The translations under genes were made by a program, and so were the position numbers. The notes below the pieces were generated by a model. The model was not told where the DNA came from. It worked only from the letters and a program-made list of their open reading frames with translations, and did not search any database. A DNA stretch of 64,000 nt, from the NCBI GenBank assembly GCA_027923505.1, contig BROI01000016.1, forward strand, positions 186,001 to 250,000, in the 5' to 3' direction. Positions 54,557 to 64,000 of this stretch are shown piece after piece; the first letter of the stretch is position 1, and each line of letters opens with the position of its first letter. Origin of the DNA: Mayamaea pseudoterrestris. Lineage: Eukaryota > Bacillariophyta > Bacillariophyceae > Sellaphorales > Sellaphoraceae.

Positions 54557-55050
54557 CTGGCAGTCCCTGTCGCAGAACTTGGAGACTGCAGGGGCTAGTA
54601 ATGATTGCATTGCATTTCTGACATCATGAAACATTGCCTGTCAACTGCCAGCTATCAATTCATACTTCTCTGACTGTTGGAGTGGGTTATTACAGCCAGC
54701 TACTGCAGTCAAGTCTGGGGCCTCAAAATTCAGGCAGTCCCTGTCACAAAACTTGGAGACTGCAGGGGCTAGGGATCAAGCATTGCACTTTTGTCATATT
54801 GAAACAATGCCTGTCAACTGCCAGCTATCAATTCATATTTCTCTGGCTGCTGGAGTGGGTAATGGCAGCCAGCTACTGCGGACAAGCCTGGGGACACAAA
54901 TAGTTCTGGCAGTCCCTGTCACAGAACTTGGAGACTGCATGGGCTAGTAATGAATGCATTGCACTTTTGACATCATGAAACAATGCCTGTCAACTGCCAG
55001 CTATCAATTTATTCCTCACAGGCCGTTGAAGTGGGTAAGGGCAGCCAGCT
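54557..55050 (+). repeat. 175-bp tandem repeat, three copies
   Basis: Units start with GGCAGTCCCTGTC at about 54559, 54733 and 54908 (periods 174 and 175). Shared blocks include AACTTGGAGACTGCA, GCCTGTCAACTGCCAGCTATC and GCAGCCAGCTA. The third copy ends around 55050. The unit is unrelated by eye to the 169-bp and 181-bp repeats. Confidence 0.9.
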
Positions 55051-55252
55051 AGTACGTGGGACAGATTCATTACCGTACCGACATGATGACTTTTTGCCTC
55101 ACCGCTTGATCGAAGAGATTCGCCTTCCATGAAACTGCATCGAAATCAAATTGATCGCTCCATTGGCATGCATGTTTGTCAGCCATCGACTCGTGTCGCT
55201 GCTTTGAAAAGTGTATTATTGATCAGATAGAAGTTGTAGGTGTGGCGACGAC

Positions 55253-56992
55253 ATGACCACGAAGCCAAAGCAACAAGCGACGCAGCTGTCGCCTCCTGCT
55301 CGCCTCCATGGATATGGTGCGATTAACGTTACGAATCAACTCGATGATTCGGTTCCTTCCATTCACAGCCAACAGCCAGAAATAGATTTTGAATCTCCAA
55401 GAAAGATCCCATTGCTGACCATGGCTGTTGCCAGCGTTGCAGCAATCCTCTTGGTGCTTCTAGCTGCTGCAGCGACTACCTCCAATCAAGCTGCAGCGTC
55501 GTCATCCATTCTTCGCTCACCAAGAAACGCCGCCATTCTCAACGACGGCCGCCATCACGTGTCGGAGGACACATGGACGCCCCTCTACTACAAGCAGCAA
55601 ACGGTGAATCACTTGGACAAGCATGACAAGCGCACCTATTCGCAAAAGTATTTTGAAGACGATTCGCATTTCCAAGGCCCTGGCAGTCCAATCTTTGTCG
55701 TTCTCGGCGGCGAAGACCCCTTGACGAATCTCATAGTTCCATTCGTCTATGTAAACATGGCCAAGGAGTATGGTGCAGCGACCATTGGCATTGAGCATCG
55801 CTACTTTGGCGATTCGTATCCGGTCAAGCACTACACTAGCAAGGATTTGCGAGCTTTGTTGACGCCACGACAAGCCATTGAAGACTTTATTCAGCTCATT
55901 CAATGGTACCGACTTTCCAAGGGATGCAGTTTAGACAAGAATTCACCAAAGTACTGTCCAGTCATTACAGTCGCTGGTTCCTATCCAGGTTTTTTGTCGG
56001 CACTCATGCGACTCAACTATCCGGACATTGTCGACATTGGCTACGCTAGTTCGGCTCCATTGACGCTGTATGGACAGCATGCCGATCCATACGCATACTT
56101 TGACTACGTTTCGCATGTTGCCGACGAAGCAGTGCCGGGATGCAAAGATGCAGTGCGAACAGCCGTCTACGCATTGCACGACTATTTGCACAAGGAGCAA
56201 GCCTCCAAAAAGACAATATCCGACTACGCCAAGGAGTTTTCCATTTGCAAAAACGGCGTTCCGAAGTACATTTACGAAAACGAAGATCCTATTCACATGT
56301 TTTGGACCGAAGTCAATGCCATTATTGTTTCGCACTTTGCCGAAGCAAACATGGGGTATTATCCACCTGGTCCAGACACGGAACTGGAGCAAGCCTGTCG
56401 CATATTCCTGCATAACGACACTATGCAAACCAAGATTGGCAACTTTTTAACCATGAGATCAGACTGGGACAAGACTGGCTGCTTTGACATGCACAGTGAA
56501 CTGCCAGCTGGTAACCACAATGCAACCATTAGTGCGAGCGACTGGTCCGGCATGGGCGACGGTGAAACGGCGCTCATGTGGGAGTTTCTATCCTGCCAGC
56601 TGCTTCCGCCCCTCTCGCAGGGACCGTCGAGCATGTTTTACCCACGCGCCTGGACACTGGAATGGATGACACAAAAGTGTCAGGCTCGCTTTGACTATAC
56701 GCCGAGCCTGCAGGCTTTGGAGGAGGAGTTTCAGTTTGACGACTTGAGTAACGTCAAGCACTTGCTGTTTGTCAATGGAATTCGCGATGCCTGGTCGCTC
56801 ATGAGCATTACCGTGCCGCCGCCAGATAGTGAGATTGTAGTGGTGAACGTTGCGCAGGGTGCTCACTGCAAGGACTTTTACGGACCGGGCTTGCTGGACA
56901 CGCCCGACATGGTGCAGGCTCACGCAAAGATTGATCAGACGATTGGAATTTGGTTAAAGGAGATTGCGGCGGATAGAAAAGCTATCAGTTAA
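55253..56992 (+). CDS. S28 family serine carboxypeptidase (prolyl carboxypeptidase-like)
   Basis: 579 residues, single exon. A cytosolic tail is followed by one membrane segment (about residues 45-67, LTMAVASVAAILLVLLAAAA), giving type II topology. The peptidase part has FVVLGGEDPL, the IEHRYFGDSYP signature, the nucleophile in GSYPGF (Ser243), Asp512 in NGIRDAWS and His538 in GAHCKD, in the S-D-H order of S28. The usual Pro after the catalytic Asp is Ala here (DAW instead of DPW). Family members remove C- or N-terminal dipeptides or residues next to proline in lysosomes or outside the cell. Four or more Cys fit a lumenal enzyme. Confidence 0.9.
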   Translation: MTTKPKQQATQLSPPARLHGYGAINVTNQLDDSVPSIHSQQPEIDFESPRKIPLLTMAVASVAAILLVLLAAAATTSNQAAASSSILRSPRNAAILNDGRHHVSEDTWTPLYYKQQTVNHLDKHDKRTYSQKYFEDDSHFQGPGSPIFVVLGGEDPLTNLIVPFVYVNMAKEYGAATIGIEHRYFGDSYPVKHYTSKDLRALLTPRQAIEDFIQLIQWYRLSKGCSLDKNSPKYCPVITVAGSYPGFLSALMRLNYPDIVDIGYASSAPLTLYGQHADPYAYFDYVSHVADEAVPGCKDAVRTAVYALHDYLHKEQASKKTISDYAKEFSICKNGVPKYIYENEDPIHMFWTEVNAIIVSHFAEANMGYYPPGPDTELEQACRIFLHNDTMQTKIGNFLTMRSDWDKTGCFDMHSELPAGNHNATISASDWSGMGDGETALMWEFLSCQLLPPLSQGPSSMFYPRAWTLEWMTQKCQARFDYTPSLQALEEEFQFDDLSNVKHLLFVNGIRDAWSLMSITVPPPDSEIVVVNVAQGAHCKDFYGPGLLDTPDMVQAHAKIDQTIGIWLKEIAADRKAIS

Positions 56993-57270
56993 AGCAGACA
57001 AATAGAATAAATTATTACCTATACCCGCTGGGTACCTCATATAGTGCATTGATCGACTGTATCTCACAGGCTGTGCTGGGCAAGGTTGTTGGCCAGGAAC
57101 TGATAGCTATCATCACGACGGAAATCCAGCGATGAAGTCATTCATGGTGCGACTTTTAAGAACCGGACCGACATTTTAACGTCGTAACGCACGTTGCAGC
57201 GACGACCACCACAAGCAAAAGCCAACCCGAATCAAAGCAACCCACCTTCTTCTTCCTCTTTCAATCAATC

Positions 57271-57805
57271 ATGACGATTCCCGAGTACATGCAGCCTCAG
57301 TACAATGAGGTACGAGTAGATGAAGTCAATAGCATGAGGCCCGTGACGATGGTAGTCTTGCTGTCGTAGAGCCGAGTCGATGGGGTTTCTCCGCCGCTGG
57401 ATTTCGTCGGAAAGATTTAATTCTTCCTCGCAATATACAATGACTCACTTTATTCTCGCCTCTTCTCCAATTCATCTCTATATTCGTTTCGAACAGCTCT
57501 CCAAAATGCGCAGCATGATGGAAACCATGAAGAAGCAGCAAGCGCAGCGCGGCGTGGAAGGCCTCAAAGCGCGCATGGCCCACCGCGCGGCCACTCACAA
57601 CTCCTGGCGGCAAATGAAGGGAATGCAGCTGGTCATGCACGAGATTAATCATCCGGGAAACAAGCCATTCGTGATTGGTCTTGGTGTTACCGTCAGTCTA
57701 TTCATGTACGCTTATTTCAAGGGACTTGGAAGCGAAACGGCCAAGCAGGAATCCAAGTATTGGCAGCGTTACCATGCTGCTGGAGGCAGTAGTGCTGGAC
57801 ATTGA
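57271..57805 (+). CDS. small single-pass membrane protein, unknown
   Basis: Two exons, 57271-57309 and 57497-57805, 115 residues. The phase-0 intron (GTACGAGTAG...TTTCGAACAG, 187 nt) joins MTIPEYMQPQYNE to LSKMRSMMETMKKQQAQ. Starting within the intron at 57380 would give an unlikely leader, so I prefer the spliced form. The N-terminal half is basic and helical (KARMAHRAATHNSWRQ). One hydrophobic segment, FVIGLGVTVSLFMYAYF, lies at about residues 73-89, followed by a short polar tail. Size and topology resemble small accessory subunits of mitochondrial inner-membrane complexes, but I recognise no family. Confidence 0.6.
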
Positions 57806-57969
57806 GTTAGTATAGAGGAGGATTTTATTCAGTCTTTACTAGTTTAAGGAGTTAAATGGGTATGTAGTCGTGGAACAGAGTTGGCTGGCAGTAATGGTGC
57901 GGCAGGCTGCAAACAACGAGGACGATACATATACTCGTCGAGCTATTAACGTCGTCACTTTTATAATAG

Positions 57970-60115
57970 TCATTCGTAATCATCCTCCTCTTCGTGACTG
58001 TCCCTCTGTGCAGCATTATTGTAGAGAGAGTTGAGCGACCGATTCATCAAGTGCGTTGACCGATCCACAATGCTGGCGCCGCCAGCGCCGTCGGCCGTGA
58101 CATCCAAAATCTCCACCTGGAGCTGCTGGCAAATCTGCTTGAACAATGGGCGCTTGGACGGATCGTCGTCCCAGGCACTCGTCATCATGTTCATCAGCAT
58201 TGGTGAAACCTTGGCGGCATGCTTGTTCGGTCGCTGCTGCTTGAGTACGACTTGTTCGTAGTGCTTGCGAACGTTGTTGTTTGGAAATGGCACTTGGAGC
58301 GCAAAGATTTGCCAAAACAAAATCGAGTAGCTATAAACGTCGGCCGAGAATCCATACGGCAAGCACTTGATGCACTCGGGGCTCATGAAGCGACGACTTC
58401 CCGTCAAGCCAGTGGCGTCATACTTGTCGGGCGGTTCCACCAAGTCATGCTTTTTAAGTTCCTTGGCCAATCCAAAGTCAAATATACGAACATTGCCGCG
58501 AACGTCAAAGCCAACATTGTCTGTCAATGACAGAGGTGATAGTCGTGATGGCGTAGCGTGAGTGAGTTCGAGCGAGCGCATGAAAGAGGTTCAGTTTGGA
58601 TAAGCAATATCATTACTTGTACGCACCTGGCTTGAGATCGCGGTAAATAATCTTGTGGGCATGTAGATATCGAATTGCTCGCGCAATGTCAAAGGCCGCC
58701 AGCAATCGATCCGCATACAGCTGCTGCCAAGCCTGCATCTTGTTTTTGCGCGAACGTTTCGAAAGCAACGCCAATCCGCAACCAACAAGGCCACGTGGCC
58801 GACACTGTACGCTTCGAGCGACCCACGTGACCATGCGATCCTCCAACGTATCGGTCAATCGATCCATAATGATGCAAAAGTTGACTTGCCCAATCGTTCC
58901 AACCGTTGCTCGTAGACGAACAATGTTGGAGTGCGCCAAGCTTGCCAAAAAGGTAGCCTCGCAGGCCAAGTCAATGGCGGCATTCATAATATGCTGGTCA
59001 TGCTGCTTTTGATAATGACGCTGCTGATCATTAGGCGACCGGCTGTTATTGTCCATTTTTGGAACGCGCAGTCGCTTGAGTGCGTACCGCGCCATGCCCT
59101 CGCGATGAACGTGCTCGGAAAGGCAGTGCTTGGTCTTTTCCAGTACGGCAGCGACTTGCTGCTTTTGATTCGTCGTGGATGACGTAATGGCCGAGTCGAG
59201 AGAATCATGATCGTCCTCATGCTCTTGTTGAGCGTCATTGTCGTCTATTGTATGGTGGTGCGGCTGGTGCGTATCGCCTGGAACGGCATGCGTACCGTAT
59301 CGCGCTTGCTGCTCTGCTTCTCCTTCGTTCTCCATATACAGATTCGTCACGTCTCCCGGTTCCTGCGACGCCGCCATTAAAGCTTCCAGCTCGACCAAAC
59401 TCTTGCTCGACTGGCGCTGATGAGGTGCCGTTGGATTGTCCTGCTTCTTTTGCTTCTTAATAATGTGCGATGGAACAATGATTGACTTTGGAAGCGAGAG
59501 TGAATCGTCGGGAGTCTTTGGATCCTTGGCTAGTGACAAAGACATTGGCTGCTTGTCATTCACATGTTCAGTTTTGCCCTTGTTCTCCGCCTGTTTGCCT
59601 TGCAGCAGCAGCTGCTCATGTTCGATTAACGGAACAATGAGCTTTTGAATCGACAAGACGACTCCAAACTCTCCAATGCCCAGAAATTCTCCAACCTCCA
59701 CGTCACTCGGTTCAAACGAAGGCAAGATTCGTTTCGGATTGCGCTGAAAAAAGCTGCTCTTGTGCTGCAAATCTTTGAGCACTAGTCGCGTATTGGAGAG
59801 AATGAGTGCGGCTTGCGTCTTGGTGGGAACGTGATGCGTAATGGTGTGAGCAGCGGCTGCAGTTGGAGCAGCGCCAGCAGACGGCATGGTCACTGGAATG
59901 TTATGATCCTCATGACTAGGAATCTCATTGGAGGAGCTTTCCGTCGTTCGCTTCGTCTTGTTGCCTGCCGTGGAAACTGTTTGGTCCGAGGTGCTGCCGA
60001 AAGGCTGTTGCGGCTGCTGCGGCTGTTTTGGTCGCAGGGCGCTTCGATCGCCGCGCAAGGATGCGGCAAGATCACCTCCGCCTCCTTTTGGATTCATTAG
60101 AATCTGCATTTGCAT
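57970..60115 (-). CDS. protein kinase with large N-lobe insertion
   Basis: Two exons on the minus strand, 60115-58627 and 58520-57970, 679 residues. The 106-nt intron (GTGCGTACAA...TCATTGACAG, phase 1) restores the catalytic loop: YRDLKP joins DNVGFD. The glycine loop LGIGEFG is at residues 146-152 and the ATP-binding Lys at 347 (YALKRL). They are separated by a ~180-residue disordered insertion where about 15 residues are usual. Glu386 (helix C), DFG (IFDFGLAK) and SPE (RRFMSPE) are present, so it should be active. Position one of the HRD motif is Tyr. The N-terminal ~130 residues are Gln/Pro/Ser-rich. The kinase group is unclear (TKL-like C-lobe, with FSADVYSYSILFWQI). The substrate is unknown. 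Confidence 0.88.
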
Positions 60116-60727
60116 GATAGGTCTGGTTTACTACTCTCAATGGGAAGCGAGTTGTCGAGAGGAATGATGTTGATGTTGAAATCGATCATCAATTCCCAGG
60201 GAGCGAATGGAACGCGCTCGAAAGTGTCGCTTCCACTCTTTGATCGCTGGTCACAAAACCGCGAATGACGATTGGGCAAAAGTGATGTTGTCGTAACGGG
60301 AATGACAACCTCGTGGCACGACATGGCTGGCTCGTCGACGGTTTTTCTAGCGTTATCTAATTCAAGTTGAATCATTTCAAATCATTTCATTGGCTATATT
60401 ACGTTTTCAACTGCCGATTGGGCGACGACTGGCGCGAGAAATTTCGTCCCTTTGAAATCCGATGCGACGGCTTGGTTCACCATGACACGCCAAGCGAAGG
60501 TACTAGTAAAACAACGTGCAAAAATCCATTCGCTAGTATCCTTGCGGCAACGAGCGTGAACCATTGTAGCGCTTGCTGCAGAATCTCGTCACAATATATT
60601 CGTTGAGCCTTTCCGTTAAGGAATTATAACGCAGCAATCCAAGCCATTGACTCGAAAGCGCTGCAGAAATCAGACAGCATCCAATATCAAGCCTCTCGCT
60701 CGCTCAACTCCTCTCGCACATTAGACC
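60116..60727. other. divergent intergenic region
   Basis: About 610 bases between the 5' ends of the kinase gene (minus) and the next plus-strand gene. It likely holds both promoters. No repeats, RNA genes or convincing frames were seen. Confidence 0.4.
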
Positions 60728-62027
60728 ATGATGCATGCAACGTCGGCTTCTTCGCTCATGTCCGACGACGTAACTGTTCGATGTGTAAGTGTCCTGTAGT
60801 ATTATATGCGATGAAGGAGCAGCTCTCGCGCATGCCTCTCACCTCCATTTCCCTGCTGCACCCTCTACTCGTTCGCAGCGCGTCCTTCGTCGGTCAGCTT
60901 GCAGCAATCAGCAGCAGCAACCTAACGATGAGGAACCCCAGGAAATGACTTGCACGCTGCGTCACTGGGATAAAACGTCTCCCAAGTTTCTTTCGCGGCG
61001 ACAATCGATTGCTCCTTCGCCGTCTGGACCCGAGCTGCTCTTGACGCCACTGCATGACTATTTGCCTCCAGCCATGGTTCGCCGGCGCAGCAGCAACACG
61101 GTGAATGCAAGCAGCAACAATAATCACTCAAATACAGATGATGACGTTTCTCCCAACGGCCATCGTCGACCAAGTGTTCGCAGTAGCAGTCGCACCAGAC
61201 CGTTTGCTCCCATTTCGTCCGTCTCTCTGCCCCTTTGCGATCTGCAAATGTCCCAAGTAGACGCGCAGAAGCGGGAGTTTGACTGGATGACTGGTTCGCA
61301 TGGCTGCTGGCGCATACTGGGACTGGATCGGAATGCTTTTGACATACTGCTGGCCTTTTTGACGGCGCGCATGCAGCCCGAGCGAATGGTCTACTTGACA
61401 AGCGAGGCACCAAACACTTGCGACGACAAGAAGAAGAAGAAAAAGACAAGTACCAGAAAGCCAACGTACGGGTCCAGTAGTTCCATTGGTTCGTCGTCCT
61501 GTCTTGACGTTGATACGCTGACGGCGGCACATTTAAAGGGACGAGCCAACGACGAAACGTTTTCCGAAAAGCTTTCGCGACGAGTCTCTCATGTATTGGC
61601 CGCTGTCGGAGACTGGACGCATGGCATGGGCATTGCGGCGCTCATGGAAGACTTGGATACCAAGTGCTGCAGCGAAAATACAGTATGCTGCAACACTGGA
61701 AAGAATGCCAGTGACGGCGATCCTAGCATGGCTTCGTCCGTGCCCACGAGGCAGCAGCTGCAACCACTACAGCAGCATTCTGTACACGTCATGCCGCAGC
61801 AGCAGCAGGCGAGCCATAGCGCTCGCATCGGAGACAATCACTCGCAACCGATTCAACAGCAAGTATTGCGGCCGTTTCGATATTCGGATTTGGAAATGGA
61901 CGACAATGACAGTGCTTTGACGGCAGGATTGGCAAGTGTCACTGTTCCATTGGCCAGCGCGAGTCATGCGAGTAGCATCATGGAGCAGGACGGAGCAAAC
62001 GTCGTGGCGGATACGCAGCGACTGTAA
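60728..62027 (+). CDS. unknown low-complexity protein
   Basis: Two exons, 60728-60784 and 60879-62027, 401 residues. The phase-0 intron (GTAAGTGTCC...CGTTCGCAG, 94 nt) joins MMHATSASSLMSDDVTVRC to RVLRRSACSNQQQQ. The frame is also open from 60789, but that start lies within the intron. The protein is mostly disordered, rich in Ser, Gln and Asn, with a Lys6 run and short poly-Gln runs. One possible folded segment lies at about residues 150-200 (REFDWMTGSHGCWRILGLDR, then FDILLAFLTARM). A second Cys-rich patch (KCCSENTVCC) follows. I recognise no family. It may be a regulatory or scaffold protein, but nothing in the sequence proves this. Confidence 0.55.
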
Positions 62028-62123
62028 AAGCGACTGACATGCAATCGGACATGGAGATGCATGAACGTACATCCAAGCAGACTTTCATAAAGTAGTTGCG
62101 GATTGATGATAATTAAACAAAAT

Positions 62124-63983
62124 TTAGATGAATGCACCACCTACTGGAAGGCTTTTTGGACCGTCTTGCTGTACTATGGCATCCAATGACTGAATCAAGA
62201 GTTCGACGCGGGCGTAGCAGTCGCCAGTTTCGGGTCCCAAAACAGCGTAGCCGTTAGCTAGGAAGCGACGAAGCATATCCACATCCGACTTGACGGCCTG
62301 CTCCATGGACTTGTTTGCATGATGACGCGCATTAAATTGCGTCGCCGACCCATGGAGGGCGGCAACAGACGCCTGCAAATCAGCACTCTCGACAAAACAT
62401 CTTAGTCGCGAAATGTGAATGGACATTCTCACAATGTCCTGACAAACTTCTTCGGTCAAGACACCCACATACTCTTCCTTATGAATCGTATCGTCATTTG
62501 TTTTCATGTCAGCCTCCTTTGATTGGTCTTTATCGTCATCAGCACTGAGTTTCCTTGCCCAATGTGTCAGTTCGTCGCAAAACCACTGTTCCACCCCGGG
62601 CAGCTTTTCGGTAGATTTTTGGCTACTGGAATCAGAGCTTGCAACTCGCATGACCTTGTGCAGCAACTCTATTGTGCGCATTGCAAATTCCCTTTCGTCA
62701 ATGAACGTGCCGATCGCAGTTTTCACACATGGTAACGCCAAATCTTTCCATGTGAATCGACCCATTGTTTCGCCATTTCCGGAAAGCGCCCAATAATCAT
62801 CTCTCAATCTCCGAACAGGCAGTCCATGTCGTAGCAATCGTCGCACAATGTGGAACTCGACTAACGAAACGTGCAGTCGCCGGCAACTGACCTCCACTTC
62901 GCCGGCTTTAAGAAATGGGACGAGCCTCAATTGCTGTTTAAATGGGTGTGCCTTCCGTATGGCGCGATACGTCTCCGTAAAAGTGTCCTTGCCTCCAACT
63001 GAATTTAAAGCGGACACTTTATTCGGCGACAAGCGCTTACGCGAAAGCAGCTTGGAAGATGCAGGAACAGACTGCAGTTGCGGCTGCTGCCTCGCCGAAC
63101 GACCTGTCATCGGGGCCATATCTTGGTCAAGCGCAGATTTCGCTGCTGCAATCACATCATTTTGGGAGACACTATTTGGCGTTGAGAGCTTGTGCGGTAG
63201 GTGCCCGGGAATGGCGGGGACTGACTGCGACTGCGACTGCCGTAGAGCCGAATGTCCCGACGAAGCGTTAATGTCTTGGCCAAGTCCAGCCTTCGCTGCT
63301 TCCATGACATCATCGTGGCATTTCTGAAACAATAACCTCTGCTGCGCGACCAAAGCCACTTCTGCAGAGAATGAATCTGTCGGAGACCGTTCTTCCTTGT
63401 TCTGACTGCTACTTTTTGCTCGTGCCTGCAATGGAGTTCCATCCGCAATAGCAAGTTGTAGAGCTCTCGCTGCTTCTGCGACTGCTTCCATGTTTGTCAT
63501 TTCTAGCCAGCGGACTTGGCCTGTAGTGGACAATATCTTATGCAAGAAACGGCCTCTCGTACCCTTGACGGCAGCTACGACTTCTTTGGCCACTTTATCA
63601 CTATTGTGTCGCTCACGTAGCGCTGCCACGTAGTCATTTCGTCGACTACCTGCAATCTCGTAAAAGCGTTTATTACCTGGAAGGCACCAATATGTATCGG
63701 GTTTGTCATTTCCTACCAGAACATCTTGGATATTGATGTCTGTAATTGTTTCATCGGAAAGCGGGTTTTTGAATGAGTCGTTGCCACCAATTGATGCTTT
63801 ACTGACAGAATTCCGCGACTGCGGCTCCGGCGACACGGCGACTGGATGCGAAAACATCCGATTTACTATACAAGCCGGCAATGCAGTACTTTTAACTTGG
63901 TCTGTGTCCGTTGTCGCTGCAGGTTGATCAAAATGAGGTAGCGCCGTCACCGTCGACTTTTTGCAGCGCTGCTCACGCCCCAT
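62124..63983 (-). CDS. DUF6824-like protein with internal duplication
   Basis: 619 residues, single exon. The start ATG lies 17 bases from the window edge and no longer frame is visible. Residues about 85-175 match the domain common in diatoms that begins DVLxGN/GR, has a PGNKRFYEI motif, an R..Y..A segment, then V..VV.AVKGTRGRFL and a W.E/V.....A...A..A.. helix; I recall this as DUF6824. Its function is unknown. Residues 225-275 and 276-325 are a tandem duplication (DVMEAAKAGLGQD against DVIAAAKSALDQD, each followed by a Gln/Ser-rich tract with QSVPA). The C-terminal half is helical and unrecognised. Confidence 0.7.
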   Translation of the reverse strand: MGREQRCKKSTVTALPHFDQPAATTDTDQVKSTALPACIVNRMFSHPVAVSPEPQSRNSVSKASIGGNDSFKNPLSDETITDINIQDVLVGNDKPDTYWCLPGNKRFYEIAGSRRNDYVAALRERHNSDKVAKEVVAAVKGTRGRFLHKILSTTGQVRWLEMTNMEAVAEAARALQLAIADGTPLQARAKSSSQNKEERSPTDSFSAEVALVAQQRLLFQKCHDDVMEAAKAGLGQDINASSGHSALRQSQSQSVPAIPGHLPHKLSTPNSVSQNDVIAAAKSALDQDMAPMTGRSARQQPQLQSVPASSKLLSRKRLSPNKVSALNSVGGKDTFTETYRAIRKAHPFKQQLRLVPFLKAGEVEVSCRRLHVSLVEFHIVRRLLRHGLPVRRLRDDYWALSGNGETMGRFTWKDLALPCVKTAIGTFIDEREFAMRTIELLHKVMRVASSDSSSQKSTEKLPGVEQWFCDELTHWARKLSADDDKDQSKEADMKTNDDTIHKEEYVGVLTEEVCQDIVRMSIHISRLRCFVESADLQASVAALHGSATQFNARHHANKSMEQAVKSDVDMLRRFLANGYAVLGPETGDCYARVELLIQSLDAIVQQDGPKSLPVGGAFI

Positions 63984-64000
63984 TGCTAAATCTCGTATAG

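Noticed and set aside
57380-57805. Unspliced 141-residue start for the small membrane protein
   Set aside because: The first ~39 residues come from the intron between a good GTACGAG donor and a TTCGAACAG acceptor. The spliced form starting at 57271 gives a more natural N-terminus.

Overview
This window is eukaryotic nuclear DNA and most likely comes from a diatom or a close stramenopile relative. The evidence is short GT-AG introns (75 to about 200 nt, eight resolved here), a Copia-type LTR retrotransposon whose pol linker resembles the diatom CoDi group, a helicase-associated (HA) domain protein, a DUF6824-type protein (both families are expanded in diatoms), and a plastid-type leader on a bestrophin. 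Genes lie on both strands, are densely packed and often intronless. No rRNA, tRNA or CRISPR signal was found.

Layout. 0.3-4.6 kb: two putative type II membrane proteins of the secretory pathway (an SGNH/PC-esterase-like protein and a TupA-like ATP-grasp protein) and a protein with an ataxin-2 type LsmAD domain on the minus strand. 4.6-20.1 kb: a repeat block. It holds a 1.3 kb element with perfect 30-bp terminal inverted repeats, two to three inverted copies of a 169-bp satellite, three copies of an unrelated 181-bp repeat, a decayed 5.1 kb Copia element with intact gag and broken pol, and about 45 direct copies of the 169-bp satellite, each normally carrying a 19-bp palindrome. 20.4-33.4 kb: FEN1, a secreted LEA-like 22-mer repeat protein, a protein with a degenerate bromodomain-like N-terminus, a tandem pair of DOMON proteins (one alone, one fused to cytochrome b561), the spliceosomal WD40 protein PLRG1/PRL1, and an unknown single-pass membrane protein.

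33.4-34.3 kb is an intergenic region between divergent genes. It contains eight copies of a 43-bp unit, each with a TGACGT-type bZIP core. It lies upstream of a giant three-exon gene (34.3-44.6 kb, 3370 codons) encoding a USO1/p115-like vesicle tether with a very long coiled coil. Next is a single open frame (44.9-49.2 kb) that starts as an XRN1-type 5'-3' exoribonuclease and ends as a complete proteasome beta-5 subunit. This is either a fusion or two genes with no stop codon between them.

49.2-64 kb: a CFA/coclaurine-NMT-like methyltransferase, a small HA-domain protein, a two-exon bestrophin with a plastid-type leader, a second cluster of inverted 169-bp satellite copies next to a different 175-bp triplet repeat, an S28 serine carboxypeptidase, a small single-pass membrane protein, a protein kinase with a roughly 180-residue insertion in its N-lobe, an unknown low-complexity protein and a DUF6824-like protein. 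The genes do not form a pathway; most are housekeeping functions around a repeat-rich island.
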